Below are positions 39,601 to 46,076 of a stretch of DNA of 51,757 nt, piece after piece. A program made the translations under genes and the position numbers. The stretch spans positions 1 through 51,757 of the forward strand of contig JAEPDS010000028.1 in assembly GCA_016842065.1 (NCBI GenBank), written 5' to 3'. Every line of letters starts with the position of its first letter. Position 1 is the stretch's first letter. The notes beneath the pieces are model-generated. The model saw nothing but the letters and a program-made list of their open reading frames with translations, ran no database searches and was not told where the DNA came from. The DNA comes from Candidatus Thiodiazotropha sp. 'RUGA'. GTDB taxonomy: Bacteria > Pseudomonadota > Gammaproteobacteria > Chromatiales > Chromatiaceae.

Positions 39601-39877
39601 ATACATTCAAACCAACGGCAACAGTGAGCTCCCCTCTCTTGATAGTGGTCAAAGTACGTTTTCTCATTGGTACTATGGAATGGGAGTTGCTCGATATGGA
39701 AACAGGCCGGCTTATGCCTTTCTCCTTCCCAAGCATCTTCATACCCATGAGGTGGCCGCGTCACTGATAAAGCTGGTTGATAAGGGAGAGCAGAAAGAGG
39801 CAAAGGAACTGCTTGGTAGTTTAGCTACAGCGAGTGATTCACTGCTTGATATTCTCACCAATCTTTCTGCGCAGTAA
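36602..39877 (+). CDS. PAS-PAS-PAS-GAF-GGDEF-EAL protein with C-terminal CZB-like domain
   Basis: A 1091-aa cytoplasmic c-di-GMP enzyme. PAS1 and PAS2 (about 18-125 and 135-240) are close duplicates sharing FVNRYRCKD. PAS3 (about 250-360) and a GAF domain (about 365-525) follow. GGDEF is intact at 616-620 with REGD inhibitory site; EAL is intact at 744-746 with DDFGTGYSS. The last 110 residues match the zinc-binding CZB domain of DgcZ: H991, H1045 and H1049 have DgcZ spacing, but the ligand cysteine is S1018. The start is GTG at 36602 without a good ribosome-binding site; ATG at 36635 is an alternative. A multi-input sensor is likely. Confidence 0.92.
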   Translation: MNKKPSQSQAAMDAEIERSNFFDLSIDLLAVANTEGKFVKVNHAWKELLGWEPEDLLSDTFLSFVHPDDIDATVNQIQSQKESGTTVQQFVNRYRCKDGSYRWLEWTASAEIDGFVYAIARDKTDQKRTEQERDRFFDISIDLLVIANTDGTFRKVNERWTEVLGWEQSELVNRPFFDFVHPDDIAPTLVELEREKRGERVTKFVNRYRCKDNSYLYLEWTTQPEPDGTIYAVARDITQRKLAEQAIMQSVERYQSVIETANDGFWVIDIHGNILEVNDSYCRLSGYSREELLQMHISDIDATKTREDTLTHIKEIVNKKNVLFETRHRHKNGTFWDAEISSSHSNIEGGRFFVFIRDIRERKFNEQIANLRDGLSKIVYQGEMDNIMRVALDIAESITQSQIGFYHFVEKDQKTLSLQVWSSNTLKNMCRSEGEDMHYPIDQAGVWVDCIHQRKPIIHNDYEALDHKKGMPESHPKLVREITVPIFRDSLIVAVAGLGNKEIEYSNWDLNVLERIADVAYDFIERKQSEMQIEHMAYYDALTGLPNRTLFSERMSQAMSQCSHTGLVLAVCYLDLDGFKAVNDEHGHDVGDELLISLAKRMMNILREGDTLARLGGDEFVILLNNLKEGKESESFLSRAIERIEKPFVVKGYRLAISASIGVTIFPEDDSTADTLLRHADQAMYKAKADPDIDYHMYDLIEEQEIRSKRQMLDQFKQALEREELVLHYQPRIDLFSGEVVSLEALIRWQHPDKGLLMPGQFLPNIEGTPEEVQMDEWVVNQALEQLNQWLDHDTAIPLSINISPHHIQQGNFSEYLTDQLTHYPDGIAQNLELEVLETAAIHDIEHVAKMMNSCSKLGVSFSLDDFGTGYSSLTHFHRLPINVLKIDQNFVRSMIDDVNNLDIVKGVVQLSKALQRPVVAEGVENIELGMILLYLGCQYAQGYGIARPMPIEAFDDWMMYWKKERLWHRLHDQEELSSEDIELKIAVYSHRRWLESVEQYIQTNGNSELPSLDSGQSTFSHWYYGMGVARYGNRPAYAFLLPKHLHTHEVAASLIKLVDKGEQKEAKELLGSLATASDSLLDILTNLSAQ

Positions 39878-40126
39878 ACAATATAGTTTCCGTTTTTTAC
39901 ATGGCGTGAATCAGAGACAAAATAGGCCGAAGAGACAGTTGTTGGAACCACACTGTTAAACAGATCCATTGCCACAGCCAGACCTCACCCGGACCCTAGC
40001 CAAAACCAAAATGGAAGCGCGTCACTTGACCGATTATCTTACTCTCAATAGAATGATTGCCACACTTTTATCGACACTATCGACCGGCCAGGCAGCCAAA
40101 TCGTAAACCTCACCCAGAGTAACAAC

Positions 40127-41131
40127 ATGACAGCCAACCGTTGTGATAATTTAACTTGGGTCTTTTCACTTCCATGCATTAAACCCTACTCAACAGCCAC
40201 AAACACCAAAACGATTATATTTAGAATCACTATTCTGTCTCTACTCCTTGTCTTTGCTTTAAGCCTGCTGCTTTCAGGTTGCTCAACAACTCCAGTCCTC
40301 AGTACCAAACGCACTTCAGAGCTTCATGAAGCACTAATCGGGCGGGAGTTTGTATTTCGTACTGACTGGTATGAAAAGTACACTATCTATAAAGGAGAAT
40401 ATGGCCATGAGGCAATTTTAAGCACACCAGAGGGTAAAAAACCTTCCCATGTTCAACTAAAACGGGCAGAAAGACCAGGAGAGCTGCAGGCAATTGCCGG
40501 TACACTAGCCCATATTTCTGACATAAAATCCACGCAATACTGGCTGCTTAAAGTCTATTTCTCAACAGAGAAGGGACAACAGGGTGAGATTAGTATCTGG
40601 CAACTCGATAAAGGCATCCACGACGACATCGTAACGGCTGCATGGCTGGAAGATCAGCTGTCACATTCCGCCATCAAATTTCTCGATAAGGCCGATATGG
40701 AGATCGATGAGATTAAGAAGGCGCTACCAACTCCTCCGCTGCAACCAACATTGACTGCCGCACCCAAGCGCGTTCACACAAGCGCACCAAAGGTGGCATC
40801 CGGACCGGTGATAAACGACCTCGAGGCGACGGCATCACCCTCACCAGTAAGACATGGCGAAACCTTGAAATTGATACTCAATTATTCACTTCAGAGTGGT
40901 GGCAGTGATTCAGTGGAAGTTACAGAGACTCGTAACTTGCTCTACAACGGCAAGACGTTACCCGGTTACCCCAAGCAGAGGGTAGAGCATAAACACAGTG
41001 GACCGCAAACTTCCATTTTTCGCCAGAGAATCCCACCAAAGGCGAATCCTGGTACTTATACCTATAAGGGAGAGGTGTGCATAGAGACCGGATGCATAAG
41101 CCGACTGACAAGATTTACCATCAGTCAGTGA
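40127..41131 (+). CDS. predicted lipoprotein, 334 aa
   Basis: The lipobox LLSGC has its cysteine at residue 52, after an unusually long N-terminal region of about 30 residues before the hydrophobic core, so the true start may be downstream or the region non-standard. The middle has a helical domain; residues about 200-334 follow a proline/threonine-rich linker and form a beta-rich C-terminal domain with a possible disulfide pair in CIETGC. The protein is expected at the periplasmic face of an envelope membrane. Family not recognised. It lies in the segment before the broken DUF3185 gene. Confidence 0.75.
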   Translation: MTANRCDNLTWVFSLPCIKPYSTATNTKTIIFRITILSLLLVFALSLLLSGCSTTPVLSTKRTSELHEALIGREFVFRTDWYEKYTIYKGEYGHEAILSTPEGKKPSHVQLKRAERPGELQAIAGTLAHISDIKSTQYWLLKVYFSTEKGQQGEISIWQLDKGIHDDIVTAAWLEDQLSHSAIKFLDKADMEIDEIKKALPTPPLQPTLTAAPKRVHTSAPKVASGPVINDLEATASPSPVRHGETLKLILNYSLQSGGSDSVEVTETRNLLYNGKTLPGYPKQRVEHKHSGPQTSIFRQRIPPKANPGTYTYKGEVCIETGCISRLTRFTISQ

Positions 41132-41315
41132 GGATTAAGCGCCACAGACTCTGATACTACTTGCGTAAAAAATTTTCCCGAACGCAACCATTCCTGCGCA
41201 AACTGAAATATATAATAGTTGACACTTGCCCCTTTAATTGAGACAGGATCTAAATAATGTAAATCTTAATCTGAAAGTACATAATAGATCTAAAACTCAA
41301 TAAACTGTAAGGATC

Positions 41316-41507
41316 GTGTATAAAAAGATTACTGGCGTTGTGTTAACAATTGCTGGTGTTGCTTTGGAAGCTAGTAATTATAACATTGATTATTCTGCTT
41401 ATTCTCAGGTTAGCAGAGTCTTAAGGGGTGACGCGCCTACCAAGGTATGAACCGGGATAGTAGGTGACACCATTTATATCGTATTTAGCACCTTAAAATT
41501 AAAGTAA
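41316..41507 (+). pseudogene. DUF3185-like small membrane protein, broken by an in-frame TGA
   Basis: From the GTG at 41316 (AAGGA just upstream) the frame encodes a hydrophobic N terminus and then YSQVSRVLRGDAPTKV, which resembles the conserved SQVSRxLxGDxP segment of DUF3185 proteins (about 65 aa). A TGA at 41448-41450 stops it after 44 codons, but the same frame continues with TGIVGDTIYIVFSTLKLK and ends at TAA 41505-41507, giving the family length. In the family a tryptophan usually sits near the TGA, so TGG to TGA is the simple explanation. DUF3185 is of unknown function. Confidence 0.6.
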
Positions 41508-41541
41508 AAACAACATACCAGGTCTAACAAAAAACATTTCT

Positions 41542-41911
41542 AGCGGTAAAGACAACTTCAATCCAGCCTGTTTATTAAGAAAGTGCCGTTCGGGTCAGTC
41601 AGCAATTGTTTCTTATATTTAGTGTCTATGTTTGTGAATGATGTTATTTCAGGTTTAACTAGTAAATACCACTCCGCTCCGACCCTGATTATTAACAAAC
41701 CTTAAGAAAGCACCTTTCGGCTCAGTTAGCTTTTGTTTCTTATATCAGAGTTTATCTTTACAAATGATATTTTTAGGTTCATTTAGTAAAGATAATTCCA
41801 CTCTGGTCCTGTTTATTAAGAACCCTTAAGAAAACACGCTTCAAGTCAGTCAAGGTTCGTTTTTTATGTAGGTGTTTATGTTAACTGATGCTGTTTTTTC
41901 AGCACTGAACT
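41542..41911. repeat. three tandem diverged ~120-bp repeats
   Basis: Units at 41542-41660, 41661-41784 and 41785-41911 (119, 124 and 127 bp) align end to end. Shared blocks include AGTAAA at unit starts, a TTATTAAG segment, CTTAAGAAA, a CAGT-AGC stretch, TTGTTTCTTATAT and a T-rich tail. Units differ by many substitutions and an 8-base gap in unit 1, so they are old. The motif TTAAG...CTTAAG is palindromic in units 2 and 3. They lie between the DUF3185 remnant and the diheme cytochrome gene. No open frame spans them. Confidence 0.75.
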
Positions 41912-41947
41912 CGTTTTTTCTCAATCAAATGCTACTATTATCGTACA

Positions 41948-41968
41948 CTGCAGGATGCTCGCCTGCAG
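41948..41968. other. hairpin CTGCAGG/CCTGCAG upstream of cytochrome gene
   Basis: A perfect 7-bp stem (41948-41954 with 41962-41968) around a 7-base loop, about 70 bases before the cytochrome ATG. It may be a leader structure or end of the repeat array. No T-tract follows. Confidence 0.4.
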
Positions 41969-41991
41969 CATAGGAGTGGTGCCATAGGGAT

Positions 41992-42005
41992 CTGATCAAA
42001 ATCAA
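41992..42005. promoter_or_regulatory. FNR/ANR-like site
   Basis: CTGATCAAAATCAA matches the FNR consensus TTGAT-N4-ATCAA at 9 of 10 defined positions. Its centre is about 38 bases before the cytochrome start codon. For class-II activation the transcript would start about at the ATG, so the site may repress or be coincidental. Oxygen control of this cytochrome is possible but unproven. Confidence 0.35.
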
Positions 42006-42036
42006 AATAATTAAGTCTATGAGAGAGAGGATTTAT

Positions 42037-42648
42037 ATGAATAATAAGCAACGCGCTGCCATGTTTGGTGTACTTTCATCCATGTGTCTAGTGTTCTCAA
42101 GTTCCGTATTTTCGGCCAGCTTATCCGACATGGCAAAGGAGTGTGATGACTGTCATGGAAGCAACGGCAACAGCACAGATGACAAGGTTCCTTCTATCGC
42201 CGGTTTTTCCGAATCTTCATTGGTAGATATGATGGAACAGTACAAGGCGGGAGATCGACCCGCGGACAAGTACAAAGCCAGTGGTGGCGAGGAAACCGAC
42301 ATGCAGGTGGTTGCCAAGGATATGAGTGATGATGATATCGTTGCGATCTCCGCCCACTACGCCAAGCAGACCTTCAAACCCATCAAACAGGATTTCGATG
42401 CCGCAGCTGCCAAACGAGGTGGTGAAGTGCACGACAAGCTATGTGAAAAATGCCACTCGGAAGGCGGCGCCAATGCCGACGACGACGCGGCAATCCTGGC
42501 TGGTCAGTGGCGCGGCTATCTGGAGCGACAGTTCGTGTTGATCACCTCGGGCGAACGTGAAACGACAAAAAAGATGAAGAAGAAAATGAAGAAGGTCAAA
42601 GACGAAGATATACAACCGCTGATCGAGTTTTACATCAGCAAACAATGA
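42037..42648 (+). CDS. diheme c-type cytochrome (FccA/c4-like)
   Basis: A 203-aa periplasmic cytochrome. A signal peptide ends near FSA (about residue 28), and two heme-binding CxxCH motifs are at 36-40 (CDDCH) and 136-140 (CEKCH). The second half, HDKLCEKCHSEGG followed by ILAGQWRGYL, resembles the cytochrome subunit of flavocytochrome c sulfide dehydrogenase (FccA) and related c4-type proteins, which accept electrons from sulfide oxidation. No flavoprotein partner gene is adjacent. A lysine-rich stretch near residues 175-190 (TTKKMKKKMKKVK) is unusual and may mediate docking. The ATG at 42037 is preferred (GAGAGG upstream). A strong terminator follows. Confidence 0.9.
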   Translation: MNNKQRAAMFGVLSSMCLVFSSSVFSASLSDMAKECDDCHGSNGNSTDDKVPSIAGFSESSLVDMMEQYKAGDRPADKYKASGGEETDMQVVAKDMSDDDIVAISAHYAKQTFKPIKQDFDAAAAKRGGEVHDKLCEKCHSEGGANADDDAAILAGQWRGYLERQFVLITSGERETTKKMKKKMKKVKDEDIQPLIEFYISKQ

Positions 42649-42660
42649 ATTAACATTCCA

Positions 42661-42703
42661 AGGCGGCCGTCATCCCGTATTGGCCGGGGATGTCCGGCCG
42701 CCT
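42661..42703 (+). terminator. intrinsic terminator of the cytochrome gene
   Basis: Arms AGGCGGCCG (42661-42669) and CGGCCGCCT (42695-42703) are perfect complements, with an inner CATCCC/GGGATG stem, followed by AATCTTT. It starts 13 bases after the cytochrome stop. Confidence 0.75.
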
Positions 42704-42879
42704 AATCTTTCAACACTGTTTTCCCAGCACGACATGCGAGCCGGATGGCTGCAAGCACCCACCCTGCAGGAATTGACAGCAATGGTGCATACGATCAGCC
42801 ATCACAGTCCTGAACTGTGGGTAGTGCCGCTCGATGATTTGATAGAGAAACATCTGTTCCGGTGGATGACGGCGTACTG

Positions 42880-43098
42880 AAGATATCAAGAGCCACATGC
42901 GAAATACCGGAAACTCGTTGATGATCCAGCGCGAGGTCTCTTCCAGAAAATCAAACGGCAGACAGGCAAACCTGACGGTCATGTAATCCATCCTCTTCAC
43001 CGCCCTCAAGGTCACCACATACTCGTAACGACGTGCATACTCTTTCTTGGCCTCGCGAAGTATTCGCACACCGAGCCGTGGTCCGGGAAAGGGGTGAG
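42880..43098 (-). pseudogene. guaA (GMP synthase) C-terminal fragment
   Basis: The minus strand reads HPFPGPRLGVRILREA, then RRYEYVVTLRAVKRMDYMT, then CLPFDFLEE and RWIINE. These are the conserved C-terminal blocks of GMP synthase (HPFPGPGLGxR, YDYVVALRAVxTxDFMTA, LPYDFL, RIINE). About 60 family residues between the first and second block are missing, and a frameshift near the end moves the last motif to another frame. No N-terminal glutaminase or ATP-binding part is present. It is a decayed fragment, not a working enzyme. Confidence 0.8.
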
Positions 43099-43352
43099 TG
43101 ATATCTCCTATATACAAAACCCCACTTGGTTTGCCTGCGCGATACAGAATCGGCTCTACTCCTCGCCTTCTCCATCTTTCGGATCAACTATGGGGATTCC
43201 GCCACTGAGATTGACTAGCCATTTGGAAACATTGTTGCATACCATCAGCCATCGGTTTGCTGGTTTTTTAGTGGGGACAGGCAGACTTGAGCGTGATGAG
43301 GGAAACAGCTACCTGATAGCGAGGCGAGATGACACCCTAATAACGTCACCAG

Positions 43353-43569
43353 GCGATGGTCTGGGCACAACGCATCAAACGGGTGTTTAACACTGACGTG
43401 TCTATCTGCACTCAGTGGGGGAGGTGATTCCAAGGTGATCGCCAGAATCGAGGATCAGGCGATTATCAACAAGGTGCTGAATCGTCTGCAAGCCGAGGGG
43501 GCATCGCCAACACCGTCGGGTCTGCTTCCTGCTACGCGGCCCTCGCCCGAGTCGGATTGTTTTACATAG
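43353..43569 (+). pseudogene. IS91-family transposase C-terminal remnant
   Basis: The first frame reads AMVWAQRIKRVFNTDVSIC, matching the WAQRLKRVFxxDI segment of IS91-type Y2 transposases. Near 43425 it shifts frame; the second frame continues GGDSKVIARIEDQAIINKVL, matching the CxxCGGxxKVIAxIEDPxVIxKIL tail, and ends at TAG 43567-43569. The zinc-finger cysteines are mostly lost. Only the last 70 codons or so remain. It marks an old insertion or rearrangement. Confidence 0.75.
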
Positions 43570-44119
43570 TTTCGATACATGACAGGGTACAGCAGCATGA
43601 AGGAGAGGCAGTCTGGCGGACTGTTACCCGAATCAAGTCAGAAGGCCAGAGACGCGTTGCGGATCACTGCGCAAATTTTCATAAAAAATCGGCAAAAATG
43701 CTACGGAAATGGCGAATGCCAGTCAGTCGCACGGCGATCGACACCCATACTTTTCAGGTTGGCACCGATTGAGGGATGCCTGGTAATTACCTAGTGCGCA
43801 ACCAGGTAATAGATCAGACATTTGACCCAAATCATCAAAAGAGTAATAAACCACCAATCACCCGTGAAACATATGTTCCACAGGCGTATGCTGTAATAAA
43901 TCAGTAATAAAAATGCAATATACCAGGATGGTGGGCAGACGGAACCCGGGTTTATTCCGAGCGTGGCAGAGCCCACCGATCAGCAAGCTAAGACCCGGAG
44001 AGCCCCAACCAAGGGTTTCATGCGTGGATGAATATTAGTAATCCTGTATATACAGATAATAAAACTGGAGAAAAACGTCCCACCCCTATTACGTAGGGAA
44101 ATCAGGCGCCCAACAAATA
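43570..44119. other. decayed intergenic region before ppk2
   Basis: About 550 bases with the REP-like element at 43930-43977 and several short frames without ribosome-binding sites. It is the right part of the rearranged patch. The ppk2 promoter is presumably in the last 150 bases. Confidence 0.45.
43930..43977. repeat. REP-like hairpin with GGTGGGC/GCCCACC ends
   Basis: GGTGGGC (43930-43936) and GCCCACC (43971-43977) are perfect inverted ends of a 48-base segment. Such GTGGGC-flanked elements are common intergenic repeats in Gammaproteobacteria. Only one copy is in the window. Confidence 0.5.
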
Positions 44120-45100
44120 ATGACCAACGACCTACAGTCAAATCTGATTCATCAGGAGGGGGGTACACCCACCACCTTAATCGCACCTGCCAGTGACGAT
44201 ACCCCTGATGTCGAGCAAAACAGAACGGTAGAGATAGACTCACCGAAATCGCTGGTAGCCGAAATACAAGCACTTAAGGAAGAGATCAGCAGATCGAAAA
44301 ATGATAATCGACCCGCTATCCGGCGTTACCGTAACGAACGGGAACTAAAACCCTACCAGGCCGAGCTAATCAAGATGCAGCAGTGCCTGGAAGATCACAA
44401 CAAGCGCATGGCTATCCTTTTCGAAGGCCGCAGTGCCGCAGGCAAGGGTGGCGCCATCCGGCGAATCACCCGCTACATGAACAAAAAACACTATCGCACC
44501 GTGGCGCTCGGTAAGCCGAACGATGAAGAACGCAGCCAGTGGTATTTTCAACGCTATATCAGTCGACTCCCCCGTGCCGGCGAGGTCGTACTGTTCGACA
44601 CGAGTTGGTATAGCAGAGCGATGGTGGAACCGGTGCTTGGTTTCTGCACTGCCAAGGAGTATCGAGACTTCATCAAGGGTGTGATCGGATTCGAAAACGA
44701 TATGGTGCGGCAGGATACCATCCTGGTGAAGCTCTACTTCAGCATCAGCCGCAAGGAGCAGCAGAAGCGTTTCGATCGACGCAGGGTCGATCCGTTACGC
44801 CAGTGGAAGCTGGACGAGGCCGACATACAGATCCAGGAAAAACGCGACGAATTCACCAAAATGAAATATCGAATGTTGCGCCGGACCCATACACATTTTG
44901 CCCCCTGGACGATCATCCGCTCGGACAACAAGCACCTGGCCAGGCTCAATGCCATCAAGGCGATTCTCAACGCGGCGCCCTACGAGCGCGTAGACACCAG
45001 CCTGGACCTGACAACCGACCCGTCGGTGGTTATATCCGGTGCCCGGGAGCAGGAGATCATGCAGGCGCAACTGCTGAGAAACGGTTGCTTGGAGGTCTGA
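44120..45100 (+). CDS. ppk2: polyphosphate kinase 2 (PPK2)
   Basis: A 326-aa cytoplasmic PPK2-family enzyme that transfers phosphate between polyphosphate and nucleotides. The Walker A loop GRSAAGKGG (about residues 103-111) and the lid/Walker B region FDTSWYSRAMVEPVLGF (about 156-172) are present. PPK2 usually reads DRSWYNRA there, so arginine to threonine and asparagine to serine are departures that could affect catalysis. The first 70 residues are a variable acidic extension. It leads the phosphate block: DUF47, PiT and the phosphatase genes follow on the same strand. No strong ribosome-binding site is visible. Confidence 0.92.
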   Translation: MTNDLQSNLIHQEGGTPTTLIAPASDDTPDVEQNRTVEIDSPKSLVAEIQALKEEISRSKNDNRPAIRRYRNERELKPYQAELIKMQQCLEDHNKRMAILFEGRSAAGKGGAIRRITRYMNKKHYRTVALGKPNDEERSQWYFQRYISRLPRAGEVVLFDTSWYSRAMVEPVLGFCTAKEYRDFIKGVIGFENDMVRQDTILVKLYFSISRKEQQKRFDRRRVDPLRQWKLDEADIQIQEKRDEFTKMKYRMLRRTHTHFAPWTIIRSDNKHLARLNAIKAILNAAPYERVDTSLDLTTDPSVVISGAREQEIMQAQLLRNGCLEV

Positions 45101-45278
45101 ACCATCGATTAAAGATACGCACAACAATCGTAGCTGTGCCCAACGCGACAATCTGCCGTGACGGGAGAGCTTATAACTGGTTTTTTTTACAGGAAGAAGC
45201 TAAGGTCTAAGTGTGCTTTGAGTGACTTCCTGAGCTTACTTTGGTGATTTCACCGTTTACTTATACTTCGGAGGTTTT

Positions 45279-45959
45279 ATGCGATCAACCAACCCCATAG
45301 CATCGCTACTCGGGCACTCCCCTTTCAAGCCTATGCAGGAGCACATGCGAATAATAAAGGAGTGTGTTACAGAGGTTCCGGCTCTATTTGACGCCCTAAT
45401 CGCCAAGGACCAGGAGAAACTGCTTGTTCAGAAAGACAAGATCTTTGCCAAGGAGCAGGAAGCTGACGACCTGAAAAACAACCTTCGGGCACACCTGCCA
45501 AAGAGCCTGTTCATGCCGGTGGATCGGCGCGACTTGCTGGAACTACTGAACCGCCAGGACAGCATCGCCAATACCGCTCAGGACATCGCCGGACTCATGA
45601 TGCAGCGGGACATGTCTGTCCCCGCAGGAATGGAAGAGCCCCTGGCCGCCATGGTGCAACGCTGCGTGGAGACCTGTAACCAGGCCGCCAACATTGTTGA
45701 AGAACTTGACGAGCTGATCGAGACCGGCTTCCGCGGAAAAGAGGCAAGCCGGGTAGAAGAGATGGTTGCCAAGCTTGGCGAGGCCGAAAATGAAACCGAT
45801 CACATGGGCATCGCTCTTACCCGCACGCTGTTCGATAAAGAGGATGAGATGAGTCCGGTATCGGTCATGTTCTGGTACCAGATGATTCAGTGGATCGGCA
45901 ACCTGGCTGACTCTGCAGAGCAGGTTGGCAACCGAATGAGCCTGCTGATCGCCCGTTAA
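45279..45959 (+). CDS. DUF47/TIGR00153 PhoU-like phosphate transport accessory protein
   Basis: A 226-aa all-helical protein of the DUF47 family, related to PhoU. Matching features are the N-terminal LLGHSPFKPMQEHM, the PVDRRDLLELLNRQDSIANTAQDI segment shown here in parts, and acidic helical repeats. These proteins are typically encoded directly before PiT transporters and tune them. GGAGG lies 7 bases before the ATG at 45279. The PiT gene follows after about 120 bases. It should act in the cytoplasm against the inner membrane. Confidence 0.92.
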   Translation: MRSTNPIASLLGHSPFKPMQEHMRIIKECVTEVPALFDALIAKDQEKLLVQKDKIFAKEQEADDLKNNLRAHLPKSLFMPVDRRDLLELLNRQDSIANTAQDIAGLMMQRDMSVPAGMEEPLAAMVQRCVETCNQAANIVEELDELIETGFRGKEASRVEEMVAKLGEAENETDHMGIALTRTLFDKEDEMSPVSVMFWYQMIQWIGNLADSAEQVGNRMSLLIAR

Positions 45960-46076
45960 AGAGCAAGCATCTCGCGCGGTTCGCCGAATTCCAGGCACAT
46001 CCCGCATAACTTGATATTTCGAGTTGCAGTGCATTTTAAGCGCTTTGGCAACTCTCGCATGAATAAGGAGTCCGCA

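Noticed and set aside
43094-43390. 98-codon plus-strand ORF beside the guaA fragment
   Set aside because: No start signal and no family; the stretch lies among pseudogene pieces and reads through the IS91 remnant in another frame.
43791-43976. 61-codon minus-strand ORF with hydrophobic stretch
   Set aside because: Its start lies inside the REP-like element and the surrounding region is decayed; composition looks like translated repeat.
44044-44055. CTGTATATACAG palindrome as a LexA box
   Set aside because: LexA sites in Gammaproteobacteria need CTGT-N8-ACAG; here the gap is four, so it is only a palindrome.
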